Under the pieces are notes generated by a model, which saw only the letters and a list, made by a program, of their open reading frames with translations, did no database searches and was not told the DNA's origin. From NCBI GenBank assembly GCA_964468495.1, contig CAYXTI010000012.1, forward strand, positions 1-64,000: DNA of 64,000 bases. The letters run 5' to 3'. The translations under genes and the position numbers were made by a program. The stretch comes from CAYXTI01 sp964468495 (GTDB taxonomy: Bacteria; Pseudomonadota; Alphaproteobacteria; Rickettsiales; Rickettsiaceae). Below are positions 18,475 to 28,650 of this stretch, piece after piece (within the stretch, counting starts at the first letter, position 1; every line of letters begins with the position of its first letter).

Positions 18475-19195
18475 CTACTCTATACCCTGTTACTTGAAAA
18501 CCTACTGGATTAATATCCATCTCTTCTTCAGTCAACTCAATAGCGACATATTCAAAGCTAATTACAGCAATTTTATGAAAAACATTTCTATTCCCAACAG
18601 TCTCATGTATTGAAAATCTTAACATATACTTTGTATTAGATAATTTAGACCAAGATTTTACTTGTAAATATGTGGAATTTTCTTGACGATATATAAAACT
18701 TGGATTTAATTGTTCATTTAATAAATATCCTCGGTACTGCCAATAAACATTTGATGATGATAGTAACCTAACAGTGTCCTTAGCTGTATGATCAAAATCC
18801 ACATGATTATAAGTTTCTCTAGCAATAGTATATTTTTTTATAAAATATCTTGCTAAAGCATCATTACCACTCAGTATGTCTGATGATGTAGGATTAACTA
18901 CAGTTGATATACCTGTTGTACTATCTATCTGGATAACAAAAGGATCAAATTTTTGTTTATTAATTAAATATGCTATACATATTACTGATACAATAATAAC
19001 AATAAGTAAAATTAATAATATTATAAGTAATACATTCCTCTGAACAGTGATAGTATTATACCTATCCTGTTCCCAGTTTGGATATACTTTTTGTTTTACA
19101 GGTACATTATCATCAATTATATCTAATACTCCTTTTTTTTTATTAAATTGAAAAATATTTTTTAATTGAGTAAAAAATATATCCATTCTATTCAT
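18458..19195 (-). CDS. virB8: Type IV secretion inner-membrane protein VirB8
   Basis: A 245-residue bitopic protein with a cytoplasmic N-terminal tail of about 50 residues, one transmembrane helix at about 53-77 and a periplasmic VirB8 domain, where the pattern YFIKKYTIARETYN and the late SFEYVAI strand fit the family. VirB8 nucleates assembly of the channel. It is the first gene of the cluster and overlaps virB9 by 17 bp, implying translational coupling. The virB4, virB6 and virB7 genes are not in this window. Confidence 0.92.
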   Translation of the reverse strand: MNRMDIFFTQLKNIFQFNKKKGVLDIIDDNVPVKQKVYPNWEQDRYNTITVQRNVLLIILLILLIVIIVSVICIAYLINKQKFDPFVIQIDSTTGISTVVNPTSSDILSGNDALARYFIKKYTIARETYNHVDFDHTAKDTVRLLSSSNVYWQYRGYLLNEQLNPSFIYRQENSTYLQVKSWSKLSNTKYMLRFSIHETVGNRNVFHKIAVISFEYVAIELTEEEMDINPVGFQVTGYRVDDDNS

Positions 19196-19437
19196 AATAA
19201 ATGCATAACATTGATTTAACCTTCTCTCTATTATGTAATAGCTTATAATATAAAAAAATAAAATATAGCTTAGATATAAATAATTTATACTATTTTTTTT
19301 TTAACAGTGATTTTTATATTATAGTTACTTATAAAAAATATATTAAATAATAATAAATAACACTTTATTACCAGTGCATTTTTTATTGATTTTTAAAATA
19401 TATTCTATTAGTAGAAGAATTGAAAATAATGATAAGA

Positions 19438-19466
19438 TATATTATAGATATAGTATCTATAATATA
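19438..19466. repeat. 29-nt near-perfect palindrome
   Basis: TATATTATAGATA (19438-19450) and TATCTATAATATA (19454-19466) pair over 13 bp with only TAG between them. It lies 28 bp downstream of the ABC permease stop and about 240 bp upstream of virB8, both on the minus strand. It may be a terminator for the permease, although no strong T-run follows on that strand, or a protein-binding site in front of the secretion cluster. Confidence 0.55.
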
Positions 19467-19493
19467 ATCTAGAAATAAAATACAATTTAATAT

Positions 19494-20267
19494 TTAACCT
19501 TTTAATCTCCACCCTATATTGATTAATTTTAGCAATAAGATAAAAAGTAATATGTTAAAAATAGCTAAAAATGATACAGCATAAATAAGATTACTATCAG
19601 TGTAGTCTGTAAAACAATATCTAAAACCGTCAATTATATAAAAAAAAGGATTAAATATGTTAAGTTGTTGAAAAAAATAGGGAAGTTTTTTTACAGAAAA
19701 AAAAGTTCCAGAAAGAAAAGATAATGGCATAATAATATATGTTGATATTGTTGCATTTTGTTCAAATGAGTTAGCTAAAATAGCAGATAAAATACCAAAT
19801 TGTCCAAATATAGAACAAGCAATAAAAACAAAAATTATTAAAAGAAAAGGGTGATATAAGGTATAATCAATAAATGGAATAAGCACAATAGAAACCATAA
19901 TACCAACACAAATCCCCCGGCAGATTGCACCTACAGTGAAAGCAATAACTATCTCTATCCCGCTAAAAGGAGGTGTAAGTATATCCCATATATACCCTAA
20001 TTCCTTACCTAAAAAAAAAGAAGAGGAACTATTAGCAAAAGCATTTTGTATTATGCTCATAATAATTAATCCATAACCTACAAAATTAATAAACTTAATG
20101 CCATAAATATACGTTGATGATTTTTCTCCTATCAATACAAAAATAAGTAAAAAAATCAATGCTGAAATAACAGGAGTAAAAATAGTTTGATTATATAAAG
20201 ATATAAATCTTTTGAATTCCCTTTGAATAAGAACATATGTTCCGTACCAATTAATTCTTTCCGTCAT
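19494..20267 (-). CDS. ABC-2 type transporter permease
   Basis: A 257-residue inner-membrane protein with six predicted helices and the ABC-2 (NodJ/YadH-like) pattern, notably the stretch around LPLSFLSGTFFSVKKLPYFFQ followed by NPFFYIIDGFRY, typical of exporters of lipids, polysaccharides or drugs. I take the ATG at 20267 (MTERINW) as the start; an upstream TTG at 20288 would add seven residues. No ATPase partner gene is adjacent, so it must lie elsewhere in the genome. Confidence 0.88.
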   Translation of the reverse strand: MTERINWYGTYVLIQREFKRFISLYNQTIFTPVISALIFLLIFVLIGEKSSTYIYGIKFINFVGYGLIIMSIIQNAFANSSSSFFLGKELGYIWDILTPPFSGIEIVIAFTVGAICRGICVGIMVSIVLIPFIDYTLYHPFLLIIFVFIACSIFGQFGILSAILANSFEQNATISTYIIMPLSFLSGTFFSVKKLPYFFQQLNIFNPFFYIIDGFRYCFTDYTDSNLIYAVSFLAIFNILLFILLLKLINIGWRLKG

Positions 20268-20481
20268 AATTTGTAAATAATAAAACAAATACTATTAATA
20301 ACCTGAATTAAGCTTGTTAAATATTAATTAGATCAAAAAAAAGATCAAAATCTAATAAGCTTAATATTAAATATATCTATACAATTTTAATAAGATATAT
20401 TATATATACTAACCTATTGTATATACTACTAACTAATTAACTTTGCAAACCATAATTAAAATAATTATTATTTTTTAAACA

Positions 20482-21831
20482 ATGATGATGAATAAAAAAA
20501 AGCTATTTATAAAAACATATGGCTGCCAAATGAATGTTTATGATTCTATAAAAATAGAGGAATTATTAAACCCTTTTGGTATAGAAAAAACAGAAGAAAT
20601 TAACATTGCTGATATAATAATACTAAATACTTGCCACATTCGTGAAAAAGCTACAGAAAAAATATACTCTGAACTAGGAAGAGTAAAAAAAATAAAAGAT
20701 AAAAGAATAAAAACTGAACAAAAAGCTACAATTGTCATTGTAGCAGGATGCACTGGCCAAGCCGAAGGAGATGAGATTTTTAAAAGAGAACCTATAGTTG
20801 ATATAGTTGTAGGGCCACAATCATATTATACCTTGCCATTATTAATTACAAAAGTGTTACAAGGAGAAAGACAAGTAATTAATTTAGATTTTATTGAAGA
20901 AGAAAAGTTTGATCATCTACCAAAAGACGACTCTATACAAAAAACAAGTGCTTTTGTTTCAATACAAGAAGGATGTAATAAATTTTGTACATTCTGCGTA
21001 GTCCCTTATACAAGAGGAAATGAATTTTCTCGTCCAGTAGAAGAAATATACCGTGAATCTATGTTTTTAGTTAATAATGGAGTAAAAGAAATAAATTTAC
21101 TTGGACAAAATGTTAATGCCTATCATGGAAAAACATATAATGGGAAAACAAGTAATCTAGCAGCTTTAATTAGTTATTTATCAAATATAAAGGGACTAGA
21201 AAGAATAAGGTACACAACATCACATCCTATAGATATGACTAATGAATTAATACATTTACATGGCATAGAAAAAAAACTTATGCCTTTTTTACATTTGCCA
21301 ATTCAAAGTGGATCAAATAAAATATTAAAACTAATGAATAGGAAACATACTCAAGAAGAATATACTGCAATAATAAAAAAATTGCGTATTTCACGCCCTG
21401 ATATAGTTTTATCTTCAGATTTTATTGTAGGATTTCCAGGCGAAACAGATGAAGATTTTTCTGATACTATAAATTTAGTAAAAAAAATACGTTTTGGCCA
21501 ATGCTATTCTTTTAAATATAGTGCTAGACCAGGAACTCCAGCTGCTATAAAAAAACAAGTACCAGAAAAAGTTAAAAATGAACGATTACAATATTTACAA
21601 AAAGAACTAATGCTTCAACAATTTAAATTTAATCAAAGTTGTATAGGGAAAATATTTCCTGTTCTTTTTACAAAAGAAGGCAAAAAACCTGCCCAAATCC
21701 TAGGTAAGACTCCATATATGCAATCTACATACATAGATAATATAACAAATAAAAAACTAATGGGAAAAATTATTGATATAAAAATAACAGATGCATTTCC
21801 TACTAGCTTATTAGGAAAAATCATTAATTAA
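20482..21831 (+). CDS. miaB: tRNA-2-methylthio-N6-dimethylallyladenosine synthase MiaB
   Basis: Radical-SAM methylthiotransferase that adds the methylthio group to i6A37 of tRNAs. The 449-residue protein has the N-terminal UPF0004 domain starting with KTYGCQMNVYDS, the radical-SAM cluster motif CNKFCTFC near residue 165 and a C-terminal TRAM domain. The three cysteines of each iron-sulfur site are visible. Three ATG codons in a row open the gene. The PBP1A gene follows after 15 bp. Confidence 0.95.
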   Translation: MMMNKKKLFIKTYGCQMNVYDSIKIEELLNPFGIEKTEEINIADIIILNTCHIREKATEKIYSELGRVKKIKDKRIKTEQKATIVIVAGCTGQAEGDEIFKREPIVDIVVGPQSYYTLPLLITKVLQGERQVINLDFIEEEKFDHLPKDDSIQKTSAFVSIQEGCNKFCTFCVVPYTRGNEFSRPVEEIYRESMFLVNNGVKEINLLGQNVNAYHGKTYNGKTSNLAALISYLSNIKGLERIRYTTSHPIDMTNELIHLHGIEKKLMPFLHLPIQSGSNKILKLMNRKHTQEEYTAIIKKLRISRPDIVLSSDFIVGFPGETDEDFSDTINLVKKIRFGQCYSFKYSARPGTPAAIKKQVPEKVKNERLQYLQKELMLQQFKFNQSCIGKIFPVLFTKEGKKPAQILGKTPYMQSTYIDNITNKKLMGKIIDIKITDAFPTSLLGKIIN

Positions 21832-21846
21832 TATTAGTAATAAAAA

Positions 21847-24219
21847 ATGTTAAAAATACTATTATTTTGTATTAAAATGTTTTTATTATCTTTTATAATC
21901 TTATTTGGGATAACTTTATACATTATATTTTATTACAGTAAAGGGCTACCTAGTTATAAACAACTTAAAGAATACCACCCACCATGTGTAACCCGTATGT
22001 ATAGTTCTGATGGTATATTAATACAAGAATACGCAAAAGAATATAGGATATTTATTCCATTAAGTAGTATGCCAAAATTTTTAGTAGAAGCATTTATTTC
22101 AGCAGAAGATAAAAATTATTACCAACACCCAGGTTTTGATATAATAGGAGTGTTAAGAGCATCTTACTATAATTTTATTAATATAACCAAAAATAGCAAT
22201 AAACGTACAGAAGGAGGATCAACTATCACTCAGCAAGTAATAAAAAATTTTCTACTTTCTTCTAAAAGATCTTTTTCAAGAAAAATAAAAGAAATAATAT
22301 TAGCTTATAAAATATCACATATCCTAACTAAGGATGAAATTTTAGAACTATATCTAAACCAAATATATCTAGGAAAAGGAGTATATGGTGTAGCTGCAGC
22401 TTCCTTTGCATATTTTAATAAATCAGTAGAAGATTTAACCATAAATGAAGCCGCTGTAATTGCCTCACTACCTAAAGCACCATCTTTATTTAATCCAGAA
22501 AAAAATTATAATAGAATTTTTCAAAGAAAAAACTATGTAATTAAACGTATGTATATAGAAGGATACCTCTCAGAAGAAGTAGCAAAGCAAGCAATAAATG
22601 AGCCTATAATACTAAATAAGCCAAAACAATCTGATACTATAAATGCTCCATACTACGCAGAGACTGTACGAGAAGAAGTAATTAATATGTTTAGTGAGGA
22701 ATATTTTTATAGTGCAGGTTTAACAATTATTACATGCTTAAATTCTAAAATACAAAAACATGCAACTAATTCTTTAATTACAGGAATACAACAATATGAT
22801 ATGACTCAAGAATATAGAGGTCCTTTGCAAAATATATCTACAGATAATTGGACTGAAAATTTTAGCTTATTCCCTTACCCCAAAAAATTAAAAAACAGTC
22901 AATTAGCTCTTGTTTTAGAAATAACAGACAAAGAAATAATTATAGGATTACAAGATCAGACTAAAACAATATTATCTATAAGAAATAGCAAAAAAACTAA
23001 GGAAGAAAATATTGCATCAATAAAAAATATCCTTTCTATAGGAGATGTAATAGTTGTAAATAAAAAAAATAAATTATACTATTTATCTCAAATCCCAGAA
23101 GTAGAGGGCGCTATCATAGCATTAGATCCTACTACAGGACAAGTACTAGCTGCTGAAGGAGGCTATGATTTTAGCAATAACAAGTTTGATAGAACGCATC
23201 AAGCTAAAAGACAAACAGGTTCTTTAATTAAACCATTTGTATATTTAACAGCATTTGAACATGGGATACTACCTAATGCAATTTTTTATGATGAACCTAT
23301 AGAACTACCGCAAGGACCATGGCTCCCTATGTGGACACCAAAGAATCATGATAATAAATTTTTAGGACCATTAACATTAAGGCAAGGGTTAGAAAAATCA
23401 AGAAATATAATCACAATAAAAATTGCTCAAGAAATAGGAATACCTAATATAGTAAATACACTGGAAAAATTTAATATTACTGATAAAGCAAATAATTTAT
23501 ACTCAATAGTTCTAGGAAGTACTGAAAGTACATTATTAAGAATGACTAGAGCCTATGGAATAATTGCTAACAAAGGAAAGGATATAATCCCTCACTATAT
23601 TGAGATGATTAAAGATCGAAAAGGAAATATAATTTATAAACGTGATTATAGTGAATATAAATTATATCAATATTGCTTTATAGATAGTGATACAGAAGAA
23701 ATACTTCCACCAAAAATTCCTAAAATTATCTCAAATCAAATTACTGATGAAGCTAGTAGTTATCAAATTACTTCACTATTAATAGGCAGTATACAACGAG
23801 GCACAGGAAAGAAACTTCAACATATACCTAAAATTATAGCAGGAAAAACTGGTACTACTAATAACAGTAAAGATACATGGTTTATTGGATTCACTCCTCA
23901 AATAGTAGTAGGAATATATATGGGATATGATATACCTAAATCATTAGGAGAATATGCCTATGGATCATCAACAGCTCTTCCTATATTTATAAATTTTATG
24001 TCTAAATGTCATCACAAATTTAAATCTATAGATTTTGAACTGCCGGATTCAATTGATTTAATTTCAATTAACCCTGAAACAGGAAAACCTTCTTTAGAGC
24101 CAGGTTATATTTTAGAAGCATTTAAAAAAAATACATATTTTACTGAAGATGAACTTTTTAATAATAAAAATATTGATAAATACAATCCTTTTAATAAGAT
24201 AAATAATAAATACTATTAA
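21847..24219 (+). CDS. mrcA: Class A penicillin-binding protein 1A
   Basis: Bifunctional peptidoglycan synthase. The 790-residue protein has an N-terminal membrane anchor (about 8-29), the glycosyltransferase motif with the catalytic glutamate in SAEDKNYY (Glu87) and EGGSTITQQ (122-130), and a transpeptidase domain with the active-site serine in TGSLIKP (Ser459), an SRN motif and the KTGTT motif starting at Lys667. All catalytic motifs are intact. Some Rickettsiales (for example Orientia) lack class A PBPs, so its presence says this organism keeps full wall synthesis. Confidence 0.95.
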   Translation: MLKILLFCIKMFLLSFIILFGITLYIIFYYSKGLPSYKQLKEYHPPCVTRMYSSDGILIQEYAKEYRIFIPLSSMPKFLVEAFISAEDKNYYQHPGFDIIGVLRASYYNFINITKNSNKRTEGGSTITQQVIKNFLLSSKRSFSRKIKEIILAYKISHILTKDEILELYLNQIYLGKGVYGVAAASFAYFNKSVEDLTINEAAVIASLPKAPSLFNPEKNYNRIFQRKNYVIKRMYIEGYLSEEVAKQAINEPIILNKPKQSDTINAPYYAETVREEVINMFSEEYFYSAGLTIITCLNSKIQKHATNSLITGIQQYDMTQEYRGPLQNISTDNWTENFSLFPYPKKLKNSQLALVLEITDKEIIIGLQDQTKTILSIRNSKKTKEENIASIKNILSIGDVIVVNKKNKLYYLSQIPEVEGAIIALDPTTGQVLAAEGGYDFSNNKFDRTHQAKRQTGSLIKPFVYLTAFEHGILPNAIFYDEPIELPQGPWLPMWTPKNHDNKFLGPLTLRQGLEKSRNIITIKIAQEIGIPNIVNTLEKFNITDKANNLYSIVLGSTESTLLRMTRAYGIIANKGKDIIPHYIEMIKDRKGNIIYKRDYSEYKLYQYCFIDSDTEEILPPKIPKIISNQITDEASSYQITSLLIGSIQRGTGKKLQHIPKIIAGKTGTTNNSKDTWFIGFTPQIVVGIYMGYDIPKSLGEYAYGSSTALPIFINFMSKCHHKFKSIDFELPDSIDLISINPETGKPSLEPGYILEAFKKNTYFTEDELFNNKNIDKYNPFNKINNKYY

Positions 24220-24263
24220 TTATATTTAATTAATATAAAGCAAATTTAATTATTTAAAATAAA

Positions 24264-26837
24264 ATGAATATAGAAAACTTCACACTAGCTACTAAACAAA
24301 TACTTACTAACATTAATCTATTAGCAGCAAAAAAATCTCATCAATATATTTTACCATTACACTTTCTTCATAGTCTTATTACAGAAAAACATAATATAGT
24401 TAAAAATTTGCTAACCATTATGGATGTAAACATAAGTGAAGTTATGAAACAAGCTAATGAAGAATTAGATAAAATTCCTCAAATTAAAACATATAATAAC
24501 AATTATCAACCTATAATGTCCTCATCAGGATTAAAAATACTAGATCAAGCAATATCATTAAGTAAGGATAATAAAGATTATTTTGTAACTATAGAAAGAC
24601 TATTTGAAGCATTATCATTTGATAATACAATTGCAGGAGAAATTTTAAAAAATAATCAAATAACTAGCAAAAAAATTGCTACAGCAATAAATAATTTACG
24701 TAAAGGAACCCAAATAACATCTGAAACAGCAGAATCAAACTATAATGCATTAATAAAATATGGAAGAAATATTACTGATTTAGCCTCCCAAGGAAAAATT
24801 GATCCAATCATTGGTCGTGATGAAGAAATTAGAAGAGCTATACAAGTACTCTCAAGAAGGAGTAAAAATAACCCTGTATTAATTGGTAGTCCTGGTGTAG
24901 GAAAAACAGCAATTATCGAAGGATTAGCACAACGTATTTATCAAAAAGATATACCAGAATCATTAATAAACTGTAAAATCATAGAATTAGATATGGGGGC
25001 ATTAATTGCTGGAGCTAAATTCAGAGGAGAATTTGAAGAACGTTTAAAAGCTGTATTAAATGAAATAAAAAACTCAAATGGGACAATTATTCTATTTATT
25101 GATGAATTACATTTATTAGTAGGAGCTGGGAAAACTGAGGGAAGTATGGATGCATCTAATTTATTAAAACCTATGTTAGCAAGAGGTGAGTTACATTGTA
25201 TTGGGGCAACTACTCTTGATGAATATCGATGCTATATTGAGAAAGATACTGCTTTTGCCAGAAGATTTCAACCATTATACGTATCTGAACCTACAATTGA
25301 TGATACAATATCAATATTACGAGGAATTAAAGACCGATATGAAGCTCATCATGGCATAATGATTTCTGATAATGCTATAATTGCAGCAGCAACTTTAGCA
25401 AATAGGTATATAACAGATAGATTTCTTCCTGATAAAGCTATAGACCTAATTGATGAAGCTACAAGTAGATTAAAAATTGAATTATCTAGTAAACCCGAAG
25501 AGCTAGATGAATTAGATAGAAAAATTATTCAAATAAAAATAGAATTATCAGCACTAAAAAAAGAAAAAGATATTACTGCTCAAAATAAAATAGAACAATT
25601 AAATAATGAATTAAAAATATATGAAAAACAATCCTATAATTTAATTTCTAAGTGGAATTTAGAAAAATCAAAAATGCAAACGGTACAAAAAATAAAAGAA
25701 GAAATAGAAAAAAGTAAAATTGAACTTGAAAAATGTAAAAGAATAGGAGATTTAGCTAGAGCTAGTGAATTAAAATATGGAGTTATTATCGACCTGAAAA
25801 AAAAGTTATCATTTGCAAAAGAACAAGCAAATAGTAAGTTATTTAAAGATAGAGTAACTGAAAATGATATTGCTATCATAGTTTCTAAAATCACAGGAAT
25901 ACCTATAAATAATATGTTATCCAGTGAAAAAGAAAAATTATTAAAAATGGAAGAAAAACTAGGAAAATATGTTATAGCACAAGATAAAGCAAAAACATTA
26001 ATTAGTAATGCTATTCGTCGCTCGCGTGCTGGGATCAATGATTATAATCGTCCGATAGGATCTTTCTTATTCCTAGGATCAACTGGAGTTGGAAAAACGG
26101 AATTAACAAAAGCTTTAGCTAATTTTCTATTTGATACTAAAACAGCTTTACTAAGGTTAGATATGTCAGAATATATAGAAAAACATTCAGTATCAAGATT
26201 AATAGGAGCACCTCCAGGTTATATAGGATATGATCAAGGAGGTATATTAACTGAATCAGTAAAAAGAAGACCATATCAGGTTATATTATTTGATGAAATT
26301 GAGAAAGCACATTCAGACATTTATAATATAATGCTCCAAATCTTAGATGAAGGAAGACTAACTGATAGTCAAGCTAACGTAATAAATTTTAAAAATACCA
26401 TTATTATATTAACATCTAACCTAGGAGCTGAAATTTTAGCTAATCAACCGACAGAGGAAATATCAGAATTAGCTCAAGCAGAGGTTATGAAACAAGTGCA
26501 ATATAATTTTAAACTAGAATTCTTAAATAGATTAGATGAAATTATATTTTTTCATAAATTAACTAAAGAACATATGGAAAGTATAGTAAAAATACAAATG
26601 ACCCAATTACAAGATATATTAAAAAATCAAAACATAAGTCTAACATATGATAAAAATGTTATCCTTTTTCTAGTAGAAAGAGGATATGACCCTACATTTG
26701 GAGCTCGTCCTCTAAAAAGAATAATACAAAATGAAATACAGAATAAACTTGCAATGATGATTATTGCAGGTCAATATAGAAAAAAAAATAATATAGTAAA
26801 TTTATCTGTAAAAAATAATATGATAGAAATAAAATAA
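24264..26837 (+). CDS. clpB: ATP-dependent chaperone ClpB
   Basis: Hexameric disaggregase that works with DnaK. At 857 residues it is full length: Clp N-domain repeats (about 1-150), first AAA module with Walker A GSPGVGKTA, a coiled-coil middle domain (about 400-530, rich in Lys and Glu), second AAA module with Walker A GSTGVGKTE, and the C-terminal D2-small domain with FGARPLKR. The middle domain distinguishes ClpB from ClpA. It follows the PBP1A gene by 44 bp. Confidence 0.97.
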   Translation: MNIENFTLATKQILTNINLLAAKKSHQYILPLHFLHSLITEKHNIVKNLLTIMDVNISEVMKQANEELDKIPQIKTYNNNYQPIMSSSGLKILDQAISLSKDNKDYFVTIERLFEALSFDNTIAGEILKNNQITSKKIATAINNLRKGTQITSETAESNYNALIKYGRNITDLASQGKIDPIIGRDEEIRRAIQVLSRRSKNNPVLIGSPGVGKTAIIEGLAQRIYQKDIPESLINCKIIELDMGALIAGAKFRGEFEERLKAVLNEIKNSNGTIILFIDELHLLVGAGKTEGSMDASNLLKPMLARGELHCIGATTLDEYRCYIEKDTAFARRFQPLYVSEPTIDDTISILRGIKDRYEAHHGIMISDNAIIAAATLANRYITDRFLPDKAIDLIDEATSRLKIELSSKPEELDELDRKIIQIKIELSALKKEKDITAQNKIEQLNNELKIYEKQSYNLISKWNLEKSKMQTVQKIKEEIEKSKIELEKCKRIGDLARASELKYGVIIDLKKKLSFAKEQANSKLFKDRVTENDIAIIVSKITGIPINNMLSSEKEKLLKMEEKLGKYVIAQDKAKTLISNAIRRSRAGINDYNRPIGSFLFLGSTGVGKTELTKALANFLFDTKTALLRLDMSEYIEKHSVSRLIGAPPGYIGYDQGGILTESVKRRPYQVILFDEIEKAHSDIYNIMLQILDEGRLTDSQANVINFKNTIIILTSNLGAEILANQPTEEISELAQAEVMKQVQYNFKLEFLNRLDEIIFFHKLTKEHMESIVKIQMTQLQDILKNQNISLTYDKNVILFLVERGYDPTFGARPLKRIIQNEIQNKLAMMIIAGQYRKKNNIVNLSVKNNMIEIK

Positions 26838-26955
26838 TTTTTTATTACTAGTTAAAATAGAATAAAATTCAATTACAATATATAGGTATTTCTAGCTAAT
26901 AATATATTTTATAAATTATAAAATTCACTATTATATTAAATAAAATAAAAAATTT

Positions 26956-28302
26956 ATGTATATAAAAACTCGTTTTGCTCCTTCTCCAACAGGATTTTTA
27001 CATATAGGAAATATTCGTATAGCTCTAATAAATTTTCTGTTTGCAAAAAAAAATAAAGGACAATTTATTCTAAGAATAGATGATAGTGATTATGCCCGTA
27101 ATCAGGAAGAATATAAAACAGCAATAATTAAGGATCTAAAATGGCTAGGATTAGATTGGGATTTATGTATAAATCAAACCAATAGAATTGAAAAATATAA
27201 CTATATAAAAGACCTTTTAATAGAAAAAGGTAGATTATATCCTTGTTATGAAAGTACAAAAGAATTAGAAATTAAAAGAAATTTACAACTTGCATCTGGT
27301 CTACCACCTATTTATGATAGATCATCTCTAAAAATGACATTTAAACAAATAAATGAATATAAACAGCAAGGAAGAAAAGCCTATTACCGGTTTTTAATTA
27401 AAAATGAAGATATTGAATGGAAAGATCTAATAAAAAAAGAAATTAAATATCAAGGAAAATATTTAAGTGATCCTATAGTAATTAGAGAAGATGGAACATT
27501 TACCTATATGCTATGTTCGACAATAGATGATATAGATAATAATATTAGTCATATTATTAGAGGAGAAGATCATATAACTAACACAGCTATACAAACACAA
27601 ATATTTCAAGCGTTAAAACATAAAAATCCTATATTTGCTCATATAAGTTTAATCAAAACAAGAGATAATAAAATATCGAAGAGAGAAAAAGGTGTTTTTA
27701 CTGTAAAGTCACTTAGAGAAAAATTAAATATAGAACCTATGGCTATAAATAGTTTTTGTACTTTAATAGGATCATCTAAGAATTTAGTCCCAGTAAAAAA
27801 TATAACTAAATTAATTGATATTTTTGATATCTATAAATATTCTGTATCTCCTATAATATATGATAATAAAGCATTATTAACGCTTAACCAAAAAATACTA
27901 GCACTATATGATTTTAATGATATTAAACCTAGGTTAGATGAAATCGGATATAATCAAATTAACGAAAAATTTTGGTCTACAGTAAAATATAATTTAGCTA
28001 ATATAAAAGAAATTAAAAAATGGTGGGATATATGTTACAACTTTCAACCTAAAGAAAATAAAACGATTAATTTAAAATTAAAAGATATAGCTGCAAAAAC
28101 TTTACCTAATATAATTAATAAAGATACTTACCAAGAATGGATATTATCTATACATAAAAAAACTAAACTTAAATATAAAGATTTATTTCTTAACTTACGT
28201 ATAATTTTAACAGGACTAGAATATGGACCTGAAATAAAAGAAGTACTGTCATTACTCTCTAGGGAACAAATTTTATCTAGATTAAAAAACTCTTCTCCCT
28301 AA
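26956..28302 (+). CDS. gltX: Glutamyl-tRNA synthetase
   Basis: Class I synthetase charging tRNA-Glu, and possibly tRNA-Gln in organisms that use the transamidation route. The 448-residue length is normal for the bacterial type. The HIGH signature appears as PSPTGFLHIGN near the N terminus and the KMSKS loop as KISKR. Alphaproteobacteria often carry two GltX paralogues; which one this is cannot be said without alignment. Confidence 0.95.
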   Translation: MYIKTRFAPSPTGFLHIGNIRIALINFLFAKKNKGQFILRIDDSDYARNQEEYKTAIIKDLKWLGLDWDLCINQTNRIEKYNYIKDLLIEKGRLYPCYESTKELEIKRNLQLASGLPPIYDRSSLKMTFKQINEYKQQGRKAYYRFLIKNEDIEWKDLIKKEIKYQGKYLSDPIVIREDGTFTYMLCSTIDDIDNNISHIIRGEDHITNTAIQTQIFQALKHKNPIFAHISLIKTRDNKISKREKGVFTVKSLREKLNIEPMAINSFCTLIGSSKNLVPVKNITKLIDIFDIYKYSVSPIIYDNKALLTLNQKILALYDFNDIKPRLDEIGYNQINEKFWSTVKYNLANIKEIKKWWDICYNFQPKENKTINLKLKDIAAKTLPNIINKDTYQEWILSIHKKTKLKYKDLFLNLRIILTGLEYGPEIKEVLSLLSREQILSRLKNSSP

Positions 28303-28650
28303 CTACTAAAATAAGAGAAAGGTAGTATTTCTATGCTATTACTAGATTATATAAAAAATATTATCATCTAACTTTAATTAGAATTTATATTAATTTAATA
28401 ATCATTTAAGAATTTAAGTATTGATCTTTATAGTGTTTTTTATTATCTTATAGTTTGATTTTAGTAATATAGCTCTTAGATTATGCCTTCATAGCTGAAG
28501 ATTTAAAGTTTTTAATAATCTAATAGTCTTGCAAAAGACTAACCAAGGAAGAATTAATTTGAAAAAATATGTTATAAAGCTATGTAGGTTATTAACATTG
28601 GGTTATCTTTTTTATTTATCAATCAGTCAAATAATCCGGAGGAATTTTAT
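28303..28650 (+). other. 348-bp leader region of the peroxiredoxin gene
   Basis: No gene is seen. Two tight hairpins stand out: CTTCA-TAGC-TGAAG (28487-28500) and TAGTCTT-GCAA-AAGACTA (28524-28541). A strong ribosome binding site, CCGGAGGAA, lies at about 28636-28644, six to seven bases before the ATG; it is stronger than that of most genes in the window and fits high expression. Confidence 0.5.
28524..28541 (+). promoter_or_regulatory. Leader hairpin with GNRA-type tetraloop
   Basis: A perfect 7-bp stem TAGTCTT/AAGACTA closed by GCAA, a stable GNRA tetraloop, 110 bp upstream of the peroxiredoxin start. No T-run follows, so it is unlikely to be a simple terminator. It could protect the 5' end of the mRNA or be a binding site; function unknown. 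Confidence 0.4.

Noticed and set aside
28303..28650. tRNA or other stable RNA gene in the peroxiredoxin leader
   Set aside because: The two hairpins do not form a cloverleaf and no T-loop or anticodon arm could be found.
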